Positions 23,079 to 33,774 of a stretch of DNA of 64,000 bases are shown here, one piece after another. The position numbers and the translations under genes were made by a program. How positions within the stretch are numbered: the first letter of the stretch is position 1; each line of letters starts with the position of its first letter. Source of the stretch: Coprinopsis marcescibilis (taxonomy: Eukaryota; Basidiomycota; Agaricomycetes; Agaricales; Psathyrellaceae); contig ML210175.1 in the NCBI GenBank assembly GCA_004369085.1, positions 63,128 through 127,127 of the forward strand, written 5' to 3'. The notes beneath the pieces were generated by a model. It made no database searches and was not told the DNA's origin. It saw only the letters and a program-made list of their open reading frames with translations.

Positions 23079-26000
23079 ATGTCTTTATCGGCCAACGACC
23101 ACAACGGTTCCTATTCGAGGGTTCCTCCAAGTGGCAAAACTCCGCCCCCAGCACCGTCTGCTGCTTTTGCAAAGAGGTCAGTCGTCACTCCATGCTGCCG
23201 TCGACATGTTTTTCTCATCAGAAGCCATCATCACCTTGCTTTTATTGCGTAAAACTCCGAGCAGGGCCCGTGAACTCCAGCAGGCAGAGACACAGTTGGC
23301 GCAGCGGTACAGGCCTCCTGCCTTGCGTGCCCTCGCTTCCGGCGGTTCTCCACCCAACGAGGCAGCGCAGCAACCCTCTGTGACGTCTAATGCTGGAGAT
23401 GCGTCCACGTTACCCCCTACTAATTACCCACCTGGGTATAGGAGGCCAAGGGCAGGGACCTTGCCTTCTAATGTTCACCTCGCCGCTCAGCGCTTTGCAG
23501 CGACCTCGAACACTTTGGGCAGCTCCATCCCTTCCACGAACACGAATGCCAACACCACGTCAAATACCTCGGCCGTCTCCACGCTCGCGGAGCGCCAGCT
23601 TCCCGTGCCTGCTCCTGCATCCAACCTGGGACCCAGTCCCATTCGTCCGGCCTTGCGTCACGCTGCTTCGATTGCCACCGCAGTCCCCAGCAATGCCACC
23701 AGTCGTTTGAGGTCTGGTTCCCTCACCCTTCCCTCCGGCGGCCTGTCCAACGCGTTTGGCGGTTCTATTTTTTCCTCCAACTGGTTGCCCTCTACAACCA
23801 ATGGAAACGGGAACGGATATTCAGTCCTTGATGAATTGCGTTCCGTCAATTCCGTCGAATCGGGCGCAGAAGATTTTAGCGTTCACACCCTCGACTACCT
23901 CGGTCTCGACGATCCGCACAATAGGCCTCCTGCCACTCTCACAGAGCTTCGCAATCAAGCTCAGGCAGCCATCGCAAACAATTTGACGAACCCTAACAGG
24001 AACCGCGCCAACACCGTTTCCACATACCGCACTCGTCCCACCGTCGGCGGTGGATCTCTCCTCACGAACCCCGCTGCTGAGGAGGATGAAGAGTACCTCG
24101 AGGCCTACGACGATTACACTCGCCAGACCTTGGGCGGATACGACATGTCGCAGGAATATGGAGCCTCGGAATATCTTCCGCCCAGAGGATATAAACATTC
24201 CGAGCACCTCGCTCCGGCGACGAGGCCTCGCGCTATCTCCGTCGGCATCCTTGACGATCCCGTCCGTACCTACCAGCGACGTGGCACGACCACGGACATT
24301 CCTTCGTATCTCAGCGAATTGCAACACCCCAATTCCAATGTCGGAAACCATTCGGTCGTGCTGAAGTCGGACAAGATCACGCACAGCAGGAGCTCCCCGG
24401 GTGTAAACTACAATGGAACCACAGATTTGCCTATTGGAAAGGGGGCCTCCGCGTACCTTTTGGCTCCGTCCGCTCAGCAGAACAGATCTCTGTCACCCAA
24501 GTCGGAGAACCAGAACAACCAGGCCCAGACTCCCACGCGCTCCCTTTGGATTGGCAACCTCGACAGTTCTGTCACGAGCGAACAGCTCATTCACATCTTT
24601 GCACCGTATGGGGCCATCGAGAGCCTGCGTCTGTTGCCGGAAAAGGTACGATTCCCTGTCATCGTCTCAATCTAAAGCTTAGACTGACGTTTCATTGCAG
24701 GAATGTGGCTTCGTCAATTTTGTGGATCAATCGGACGCTATTCGTGCCAAGGAAGACGTCCTTAATCGCCTTGGAGGGAACATTGGTATGCCCAACGGTC
24801 AAACCGTCCGCATTGGATTTGGCAAGGCAGATAGCGCACCTGTCGCACCTGCCAAAGGCAGCAACGCTAGCCCTGGACCGACTTCGCCCAATTCAGCATC
24901 TAAAACAGCGAACATCGGCGGACCGAACGGCATGGATGCCCAGCTGCAGTCGACTCCCACCAGAGCACTTTGGATTGGTTCCATCCCCTCGACCACCACT
25001 CCCGCTACCATCTTGAGCGTCTTCAGTCCTTATGGTCCTATCGAGTCTGCCCGTGTGCTCACCCACAAGAATTGCGGTTTCATCAACTTTGAACGCTTGG
25101 ACGACGCAGTTCGTGCTCGCAAGGCTCTCAATGGTCGTGACGTTTTGGGAAGTGATGTTGGCGCTATCCGCATTGGCTTTGCCAAGGTCCCAACCAAGAA
25201 TAGCCCGGATGCCACTGGTACCGAAGACGGTGGTAACATTGCTGTCCAAGGAGTCGGCGACTTGAGCGTTGGAGCAACTATCCACGCTCTGCGTGGCATC
25301 AAGGGAGCCTCTACGATTCCTTCTGATCAACAGGTCTTGGGCGGTGCGGTCGAGAACTACCGCTCCAACCTCTTGTTGAGTATGATCGGGAATGGCCTGC
25401 ACTCCAACTCGTACATGTCATCTCCATCGGTCACGGAACAACAGATGATCATGCGCGAGTTGAGTGGTGGAGCTCCAGATGCTGAGCCAGAAATTTACGC
25501 CCTTGCTGGTACGTGGTTGACTGTTTGGATGAGCAAATGTACTGATGTCGCTTTACAGATTTCCGACCTCCGACTATGTACTATACAACCATTCCCCTCG
25601 TTTCCGAGAGGCAGCACAACAGACGTTGGGACGCGTCCAAACTACGGGAGCTCAGGAAGAGGCTGGACTCGGGTACAATGTCCACCGAGGAAGTTGATCA
25701 AGTCGCTGCCGATTTCTTGGATGGAGAAATCGTTGATTTAGCATCCGACTGGCTTGGAAATACGGCAAGTTGTCTCAGCGTGTCTCCTTAAAATCGGTCT
25801 CCTTACCCTCTGCTTAGGTGGTCCAAAAGTTGTTCGAGAAATGTTCTCCCGAACCCCGACTTGCAATGCTCGAACGTATTTGCCCAAGTCTCGCGATGAT
25901 TGGCATTCACAAGAACGGCACCTGGGCAGCACAGAAGATCATAGATTGTGCCACGCGCCCCGAGGAAATCGCCCTCATTACTCAAAATCTCAGGGCTTAC

Positions 26001-27267
26001 GCCCCTCCTTTGTTATTGGATCAGTTTGGAAATTACGTTGTTCAGTAAGCAGTAGATATCTTTTCTTATGCACTCTTTCTAACAGATCGGTTGTAGATGC
26101 TGCTTGCGCTTCGGTGCTCCTTCTAATGATTTCATTTTCGACGCCATTGTCGACCGCATGTGGGAGGTAGCTCAAGGCCGTTTCGGAGCTCGAAGCATGA
26201 GAGCCTGCCTCGAAAGCCCTCAAATTACGATCAACCAACAGCGCCGCATCGCCACGGCAGTTATTCTTAATTCGATACCCCTCGCGACAAACCCCAACGG
26301 CGCATTGCTGTTGACTTGGTTGCTCGATACCTCTGGCTTCCCTTCGCGCTACAACTTGTTGGCGCCTCGATTCACTCCCCATCTGTCGCATCTCTGCACT
26401 CACAAGTTGGCTTCTTTGACTGTGCTTAGGATCGTCAACCAGAAGATTGAGCCTGACGCATCTCGCCAAATCGTCGAGGCTCTGTTCTCGTCCCCTGGAG
26501 ACCATGTCTTGACTGACGTCCTGGGCGATCAAGTTAACGGCGTTGCTGTGGTCCACAAGATCCTTACCAGCCCCTTCATCGATCCTTCCGACAAGCAGCA
26601 GTACATGGAGGCCACCAAGCGGGTTTTAATCGAGTTGAAGGTTATCGCCACTCAAGCCTACCGCCGCTTGATCGAGGAAGTTGGACTGCCTGTTCCCAAC
26701 TTCCAGCCTGCCTACTCGTCCAACCTCCCTACCTCCGGAAAGCCTGGAAAGACCAATCACACATATGGTGTCCCTGGATTGCCTCAAGGATACCCGAGCA
26801 ACGATCAAGGCCTTGCATCGATGATGGCTGCCCTTCAGATGGGGGGTCAGAATCCTCAGGCAGGACCTCCTCAGCCTCCCGCTCACGCTGAGCCTCAGTA
26901 TAATGCTCAGCCACAACCACCTCGTCGCCAAGCGCCACCTATGAACATGATGAATAACTATTCGCAGGGTGATCAATTCAACCCTTTCGGTATGCATTCT
27001 CCTCAGGCCGGGAACTCTCGCCCTCTCCCAGGAAGCGGCGTTCGTAGGAACATTCCTCCTGCTGTTCCCGTCAACAACTACGGCACTCAGTCTCCCAACA
27101 TGGGACAAGGAAGCAACCTGATGGGCCACGGCCAACCTCACCCTCAACCCGTCTATGGTGGAATTCCTCCCCAGCAGCAGGCCGTCCCGCCCCACATGTA
27201 TCATCAGCAATACATGTACCCAGCATACCAGCAAACTCCTCCAAGCATGGGCAACTACCACGCGTAA
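23079..27267 (+). CDS. RRM + Pumilio (PUF) RNA-binding protein, JSN1/PUF1-PUF2 type
   Basis: About 1,290 residues. The start is MSLSANDHNGSYSRVPPSGK, with a first intron after AAFAK. A long Ser/Asn/Pro-rich N-terminal half includes the repeated motif RPRAGTLPS / RARAISVG / RANTVSTYR, a common phosphosite-like pattern. Two RRMs follow: RSLWIGNLDSSVTSEQLIHI...CGFVNFVD near 24540-24830 and RALWIGSIPSTTTPATILSV...CGFINFERL near 24960-25180. PUF repeats begin near 25750 with VVQKLFEKCSPEPRLAMLER, IGIHKNGTWAAQKIIDCATR and LLLDQFGNYVVQCCLRFGAP. RFGARSMRACLE and a Gln/Pro/Met-rich tail complete the protein. This RRM-then-PUF order is that of yeast Jsn1/Puf1 and Puf2, which bind mRNAs for membrane and mitochondrial proteins. 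The degenerate repeats suggest fewer base-contacting repeats than classical Puf3. The stop is TAA at 27265-27267. Confidence 0.9.
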
Positions 27268-27986
27268 TTAAGACCCTGCACGATCTCCACGACCTTTCAT
27301 GACTACAAACTTTTTTTTTCTTTTTTGATCTATGGTTTCTTTTTTTCAGGTTGTTCACACTCCTTTTTGTGCCAGCTTTCCTTTTTCCCTGCCCGCTTTT
27401 GTCTTGGCTTCCTCAAAACGTCTTGTATGCTTGGTTTACGCTATGCCCGCTGGACCATAACCTTTCTATACCCCGTCTCATTGTATATACATGGCTCCTT
27501 CGACGCTCATTTAGCACTGACAGAACGACCTAACTACCTACCCAAATTCCTACATACCTGCTTCAGGGGCTTTGGTGCCGGAACCGAATTCCCTGTTCAT
27601 TTTTCTATTTTCACACCTATTTCTCCTATATTCTTTCTCGACGCTTCAACGTGTTCCTCCGAAACCCCTGCTGCTGCTATTGTTGTGCCTTTTAACTCAT
27701 ATAAACTACTGACACACCTGTAACAACAACAACGACGGATCTGGCTGTTAAACGAAGGCTCAGTAAAATCTATAGAACTTAAGTAGTACCTTGTCTTTTT
27801 TCCTCCTTCCCATCTTTTTTATATTGTGATTTCTTGTGTCCTGCAATGAACGAGTTCCCATTCTAATGCCTAGATGTAACAACTGTCATTACAAGAACTG
27901 GTGCTTTCAATAAATCTGTTTCCTCTAGAGATATGGGACCGAGATGACGTATGTAGCAAAGCAAGCCATCTTTGTCTCTGCCCGTC
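27268..27986. other. Intergenic region
   Basis: About 720 bp that includes the 3' UTR of the PUF gene and the promoter of the small downstream gene. It has T-rich runs (27310-27345, 27795-27825) and a short (aac)n stretch at about 27722-27735. No coding sequence is supported. Confidence 0.5.
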
Positions 27987-28736
27987 ATGGGCAACTCTGC
28001 GTCGAAAGCAGCGCGCAAGCTTCCTTTGCGTCCATCACCAACATGGGCCGGTGCTCGAACACCTCAAGCTGACCCTGCCGCCCCTGCTGCTGCCAATGCT
28101 AACCGGGCCAGCGAGCAACGAACGGCAGGTGAGTCGCTCAGTTGAACGACGTCACCGCCGCTAACACCCGACCTCTTAGAAATCGAACAGGACGCGACGG
28201 ACCCAGATTTTTTGGCCAATTTGACCAAGCTAGGGCCCGTGCGCGTCAACCACGGCGCTGGAATCCAAACGACGGGAAGCCTAGGTGGCCAGCAGAGGGA
28301 ACCCAGAGAGGTAAGGTTTGCCCTCTCCTGCAGGTCGCGTACGGTTCTGACCGTACACAGGACCCCCAAATCTCCAAAACATCTCGACTCTTCCAATCAC
28401 GGCTCGCCTCGGAAGAAGAAGCCTCTTCCCTAAAACCTGCGCACAACCACCTCTACTCTGGCTCTCTCCACGCGCTTCTTGACGAACGCAAGTCCGCCAA
28501 GACACCCAGGGACCTGCAGAGGCTCGCTGAAAAGTATGGCGTGGACGTGGACAAGCTAGAGAACCTGGCAAAGTACCTGAACGCACCGAGTGTGGATAAG
28601 AGTGGGGGCGTGAAGACTGTGGACAAGGACGGGAATGAGACTGTTAGTTATACGGTGAGCTTTTTGACCTTGGTGTGGACATGGAGCACTAAACACGTTA
28701 TAGGCTTTGTGGGTTCAGCCACGGATAAAAAGTTAA
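27987..28736 (+). CDS. Small protein with N-myristoylation-type start, function unknown
   Basis: Four coding exons yield about 200 residues. The start is MGNSASKAARKLPLRPSPTW; MGNSASK is a consensus N-myristoylation signal (Gly2, Ser6), so membrane attachment is likely (inference). Exon 2 reads EIEQDATDPDFLANLTKLGP and VRVNHGAGIQTTG. Exon 3 holds DPQISKTSRLFQSRLASEEE, HLYSGSLHALLDERKSAKTP, a helical stretch DLQRLAEKYGVDVDKLENLA and KYLNAPS. The last exon is ALWVQPRIKS with TAA at 28734-28736. All introns are ~45-55 nt GT-AG and keep frame, which supports a real gene. I do not recognise a named family. It has the look of a conserved mitochondrial or membrane assembly-type factor, but no function can be assigned from the sequence. 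Confidence 0.75.
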
Positions 28737-29232
28737 CTACCTTCAGACGCGGAGTCGTGACTTTCAATGATCATTGCTGCACAGACAACAACAGCTATTA
28801 TATCTTGTACAATCCAAAGTAAAAGGTACACGCAAGCATATGCTTGGAACAAGAGGCCCATCCGGAAATCAAGAGACTACATAGTAAGCAACGACATGGG
28901 GAAGAGGAAGCGAGAACAAGTACTATGTGGAACATCCGGTAAAAGGCGATGGCCTAGCCACGGGGGGAATCATAAGAGGTCGTAGAGTTTGAAAAGAACG
29001 CAACTACATATATATTTGATAAATAGTCGTGAAAGTCGAGCATGGCAGACGGGCTATGGGTAATGACTGGGATATAAAATGAGGGGCATACACACATTAC
29101 AATGAGCCAACCAACGGATGAATTGCATATGAAAAGACGTGAAATGCAGATGCTGATCGGGAGTACTATGGAGAGAAAGAAGACAGAGAGCATAAAAGCT
29201 GCCAGTCAAAATATACACGGGAAGAAAGAGTC
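28737..29232. other. Convergent 3' intergenic region
   Basis: About 500 bp between two convergent stop codons, presumably both 3' UTRs. It is AT-rich near 29005-29025 (tatatatatttgataaata). No gene is seen. Confidence 0.5.
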
Positions 29233-31017
29233 TCAACGACCATCCAGAACTCCATCTAAAATGAACCTATCTGCGTCAAAGGAAATGTCGTCAAAATGCA
29301 GTGAATCCAACCGCATTTCAAAGCTAACATCATCCTTTCCGCCGGTCTCTACACCAGAATCATCTACTTCATCCACAGATGGCCGCTGCTCCGGCTGTCG
29401 CTTGACAAAGGAAGCAAGGGGCGCAGTAAACGACCGCGTAGGTACGATCTGTTTAACAGATGTCGAGCTCTCCATCGACGACCGGAAACTGCTGCTTGAG
29501 AACCGACGGTAAAAAGGCTGTTTTGCCGGTGTCGGTGCAGGTGGCGTTTGCTGTGTTTGGGACAGTTGGGAGCTGGAAGAGCTTTCTGACGGGAGGATAC
29601 CGAGCCCCCTGCCAAAGCCGTCGTCGAAAGTGAGATGCGAGATCCCCTGTGAAGTTGACTGGACAAGAATGGACGATCGTTTCGTCACGAGCCGCAAGTC
29701 TGGTTGCGTTCCATCCTCGGCACTGGTCGGTGTGTGAGGCCCAGATGCTGATGACTCCGAGGAAGTAGAGGGCAAGCTCGAAGATTTGCGTTTTAGAGTT
29801 GGCGTGCTTCTCCCAGAATCTAAATCTGTTGCCGTTGCCGGTACTGGCTCTTTGTCCTCGCCTTGCTGCGTGGACGAGAATGTGAAGAGGTTTTGAAGAT
29901 TAATCTTAGAGAACCGGCGAGTGGTGGATCTGCTGGAATGGTTGGGAGATGGAGAGCGGGGTTGCGGCTCAGGTGCAGAAGTTGGTGTATCCTGATACAC
30001 CAGCGGCGGATTTGAGGGTGGGAGATGGGTGTGGGAGCTGTAGGCTGGCTGGCTAGGCCTAGAGTAGGACGATGAAAGGGTAGGTTCTGAAGGGCACGAA
30101 ACAGCAGACTTTTCTTTGGGGTCGTGAAATGAAGCGGAGGAACTTCGAGCTCTGATTGACTGTGCGGTGAACATTTGGGAGAGACGGCGGCTGACCTTGG
30201 CCGCGGGAGTGTGAGGACGAGATGCTGTTGTAGGCTGCTGGGGTGCTTCCTTGGGGGCGTCATCCTCCGAGAGACGACAGCTGGTCCTGGAAGAGGGTCG
30301 AGAAGGGAAAACATCCTGGACACGAGGCTTCGAAGATTTGAATGCACTGCTAATTGAACGGAGTGCCTTGGAAGCTTTTGCTCTGAGAGTAGCCGTTCTA
30401 TTGATGGCAGGAGGTGGTGGGACCTGGTAGTCGTGGCCGTTTTCATTATGGTGTCTGCTTCGGCTGACTTTGACAACTTCGATGACATCTGAATCTTCTG
30501 CAGCATCCCGTTCTGTCCTCGGAGAGGAAATGGTGGGCTGTGGTCTTGACCGATGAGGGTCGCGGTCGTCTTCGTATTCGGATTCGTAGTCCAGGTCCGA
30601 ATCCGAGTCCCCGGTCGCATGCTCGCCGTAATAGTCTCCGCTCATCAGCGAGTCGACCACGGACTGTGCGTCAGGGCTTCGCTGCAGCTGACCAAAGGGA
30701 GCTGCTCTGCGAAAAACATCTTCGTCGCCGTCGTCCTCGTGGTCAAAGACACGTATTTCGGGAACCAAGTCCTCGGTGGGGTTGCTATGTTCTCCTAGGG
30801 GTTCTGCAGCGTTGAAGCAGAGCCAAGCTGGAACTTGGTCTTCCTCGGGTGGGACTACAAAGACATCTGGCATCTGCAGTGCATGGGTCATTTGGAACAA
30901 AGGATTGACAGTACGCGGAGAGCGCAGTAGTAGGAAATTAGGAGAACGAGTTGGCAGGTAGAGAACCGAATTCTGTGCCTGAACGCTGCTCACTCGAACG
31001 GTCAGCCAACCCTCCAC
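29233..31017 (-). CDS. Large Ser-rich, mostly disordered protein, function unknown
   Basis: A single uninterrupted frame of 594 codons with no apparent intron, unusual next to the intron-rich neighbours. The N-terminus (MEGWLTVRVSSVQAQNSVLY, MPDVFVVPPEEDQVPAWLCF) is the most ordered-looking part. An internal Met (FQMTHALQMPDVF, near 30890) could be the true start. The rest is Ser/Pro/Asp-rich, with an acidic stretch (DSDSDLDYESEYEDDRD), basic-Ser motifs of kinase-substrate type (RRLSQMF, RRFSKINLQNLF, RRFSSSSFRSS, LKRKSSSLPS) and an acidic C-terminal segment with short helical repeats (FEMRLDSLHFDDISFDADRF). R-x-x-S sites followed by F are reminiscent of docking or 14-3-3-type regulatory proteins, but no named domain is visible. 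It is divergent with tRNase Z, only ~70 bp between starts. Confidence 0.7.
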   Translation of the reverse strand: MEGWLTVRVSSVQAQNSVLYLPTRSPNFLLLRSPRTVNPLFQMTHALQMPDVFVVPPEEDQVPAWLCFNAAEPLGEHSNPTEDLVPEIRVFDHEDDGDEDVFRRAAPFGQLQRSPDAQSVVDSLMSGDYYGEHATGDSDSDLDYESEYEDDRDPHRSRPQPTISSPRTERDAAEDSDVIEVVKVSRSRHHNENGHDYQVPPPPAINRTATLRAKASKALRSISSAFKSSKPRVQDVFPSRPSSRTSCRLSEDDAPKEAPQQPTTASRPHTPAAKVSRRLSQMFTAQSIRARSSSASFHDPKEKSAVSCPSEPTLSSSYSRPSQPAYSSHTHLPPSNPPLVYQDTPTSAPEPQPRSPSPNHSSRSTTRRFSKINLQNLFTFSSTQQGEDKEPVPATATDLDSGRSTPTLKRKSSSLPSTSSESSASGPHTPTSAEDGTQPDLRLVTKRSSILVQSTSQGISHLTFDDGFGRGLGILPSESSSSSQLSQTQQTPPAPTPAKQPFYRRFSSSSFRSSMESSTSVKQIVPTRSFTAPLASFVKRQPEQRPSVDEVDDSGVETGGKDDVSFEMRLDSLHFDDISFDADRFILDGVLDGR

Positions 31018-31088
31018 GTGACCGCGAAATTCCCAAAATCTAATTTATTTTTATTTATACTCCTTTGACAGTGACTACTACAATTACC

Positions 31089-33012
31089 ATGGCTTTCAAG
31101 CAGAACATGTCCATTATGTTCCTAGGCACTGCCAGCGGTGGCGGGCCCTCAGAGTCCAGAAATTGCTCCTCGCTGGCCTGCGATTTTATGGACGATCTGT
31201 CGCTCTGGCGTACGCATCACATTCAGGTTCAATGAACTGCTCCAATCTGATGTCCTTGGCTTCAGTGGTTGACTGTGCCGAAGGAACACAGCGTCAGTTC
31301 CAGCTCCAGCCGCAGGAAGGCTTTAAATATCGAGTTAACAAGGTTACCAAGATATTCATAACCCATATGCATGGTACGCAGGTCCAATTGCTGAATGCAG
31401 GACATCAACCTTCATTAGAGCCTATCCAACAGCGGACCATATCATGGGCATAGTTCCTCTTCTTCGAAATCTGCTTTGTGCTCCAGAACTAGGGCTGGCT
31501 CCGGCCTACAGTCCCACTCCGAAATCCGTACGCCCCATAACATCCACGTTTTTCATTCAAGATGCTGATCTATCTGCTTTGTCCCAGCCCAGTGTGGAGC
31601 TATACGGCCCAGCAGGCCTGCGTCTCTACGTTCGTCAGATCATGAAAATGACCTTGACATTTACCGCATCTACGTATGCCGTGCATGAGCTTCTGACCCA
31701 AGACGATCCAGTCACTCCCTGTGACCTACCTAATGACCAATCTGGCTTTGACCATAACACAGCGAACCAAAACGTTATGCATGTTAGGGAAGCGCCCGGC
31801 TCCGATATTCGAGCAGATGAGGATGGCTTCTGGAAAGCATTTGTGTCAGGCCGTGGACGCGCTCACGAAATTGTCGTCGACGCCGGGTCCATCCAACACC
31901 GCGGTATGCTTAATCAACCTTTTGTTCTCGCCCTTCTGATACTGACCCCAACTCTAAGATCCATGTCTCGGTTTTGTTTTCAACGAAATGGGCCCTCCCA
32001 ACCGCAAGATCGTCATTTTGGGAGATACATATGACGCTTCACAGATCATACCTCTCTGCATAAATCCAGCTCCGACGTTACTGATCCACGAAGCCACCGA
32101 CGCCGCTATACCTGCTGCCGTCGATAAGGAGGGAAAACTTTCGAAGCGAATACCAGAAGAAGTCACCCAGAAAATCATTAAACGCGGACATTCTATTCCA
32201 ACCATGGCAGGTGATTTTGCCAAGCAAGTGAACACCTCAAATCTTGTCCTAAACCACATCAGTGCTCGGTACGTGTTCACCTAAGCCTTGCAGACCAATC
32301 GCACTTTTCAAAAAGTCAAAAATCTTGCTCCATTCATCCTTCCAATTCGAGCAAGACACAGGACTCGCCTTTCATTGATCTTACACTTCTCACCACCCTG
32401 GTTGGCTTGGCTGAGAACCCGCATCTCGTCCCTTTTTTCTACAGATTCCCTGCACCGCGTCCTGGACAACCTTGGGAACAACGCGCCACCATCATGAAGG
32501 AAATCGAAAGACAGGCCACAGAAGCCTGGGGCTCAACCACTCAATCCGCGGTTGCTGCTCAGGATTTCCTCCGTATCACCATTCCCATGTCAGGTCGCGC
32601 AAGCTTTGTTATGCCACCCCCAGCCTCCCAGGCTCGCAATACCCAAAAGAGGCCAGCACCATCATCTTCCTCCGGTTTTGTACCTGTGACTGGCATGCAT
32701 CATATGCATGTTTCTGGCAACAGTAATTCGAGGCCCCCTGCCGGGCCTACTAGTGCCCAACTTGGTGGTCAAAATGCTGCTCCACAACAGCAACCGCAAG
32801 ATTCATCCAAGGCTGGTCATAGCAATCCGCAACCTCCTCGAGGGACGCCGACAGCTCCTGCAGCGATGCTCACGTCTTCACGTGAACCTCCCACAGGTCC
32901 TAGATCTCAAGGACATGGCCCTCGACCAAACCAGACCGGACAGCAAAATCCACAAGCTGCACCGGGCAGTGTGGCTAGCGATCGCGATCGTCCTCAAAAG
33001 CGCCGGCGGTGA
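31089..33012 (+). CDS. TRZ1: tRNase Z (ribonuclease Z, short ELAC1-like form) with Pro/Gln-rich tail
   Basis: A zinc-dependent endonuclease of the metallo-beta-lactamase fold that cuts the 3' trailer of pre-tRNAs. The start is MAFKQNMSIMFLGTASGGGP. The first intron joins DDLSLW to LVDCAEGTQRQFQ. The catalytic HxHxDH motif is split by an intron: ITHMH ends one exon and ADHIMGIVPLLRN opens the next, giving HMHADH. Later ligand-bearing segments are VVDAGSIQHR, KIVILGDTYDA, TLLIHEATDA and LVLNHISARF. The folded domain is of the short (ELAC1/bacterial) size, but about 150 extra C-terminal residues are Gln/Pro/Ser-rich and end in a basic DRDRPQKRRR, a plausible nuclear signal. The stop is TGA at 33010-33012. 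An insertion rich in Asp/Asn (about 31735-31850) replaces the usual exosite region. Confidence 0.92.
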
Positions 33013-33774
33013 TTCCTGCGCGTCTGCCTCCTGTACATATCTAGTCATACCTACTCCTGTTTTCCTTTCATCCCTTCATATCTATAACGATACTGCCTAG
33101 CTCTGTTTGTACTTGATTGTTTTATTTTTTCTGTTTGGACCACTTTCTTCATTCCTTTGATACGGTTTCTGAGACTTCTCGCACTAGCTCTGGTCCACTG
33201 CAGGGCCAGTGTGTCAGTCAAGGCTTATTACACCCCTCTTCCCGTCGCACCGCTCTATCTGGGACCTGCTGTTATCGCAGTTTAGCGTGCTCACCTTTGC
33301 CTTTTCTTCTTCCAACATGTACTTTCTAGCAAGTTACAATGGTATCGTACACGCGGAAATTTCCCAAGTCTGTTGTGGGCAACGCCGAAATATATTTCCT
33401 CAATTCCTGGATGCCGTAGCGAAGCAAGGCGGTTCTTGTTCTTGTATAATGATGATAGGGAGGAATCACTATCTATATTGCATGTACATATACATACCAT
33501 CCATGACAATGTACTTGGTATCATGTTGTCTATGACAGTGTCTATAGCATTGCTAGAATTACAGTTGTAGTAATGATCGTGGTCGTGATAAAAATGCGAG
33601 TATGAAATGGGACAAAAGTAATTAGCAGTTGAAGGCGAACAAGTCTGGATGGTCCGGATAGAACGAAACGAAATAAAAGGAGCAAGCCAAGGTACGCAGC
33701 TCCAGGTTATGGACGGCGTGTAAGAGCGACATCACACAACTTCTATATTCTCGTCAAAGGTCAACAGCCCTGGC
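33013..33774. other. Convergent 3' intergenic region
   Basis: About 760 bp between the tRNase Z and MFS stops. Short open frames here show no recognisable protein features. The region is AT-rich near 33380-33560 with tatac-type repeats. No feature is supported. Confidence 0.5.

Noticed and set aside
30175..30815. Open frames on the plus strand
   Set aside because: Antisense shadows of the large Ser-rich gene.
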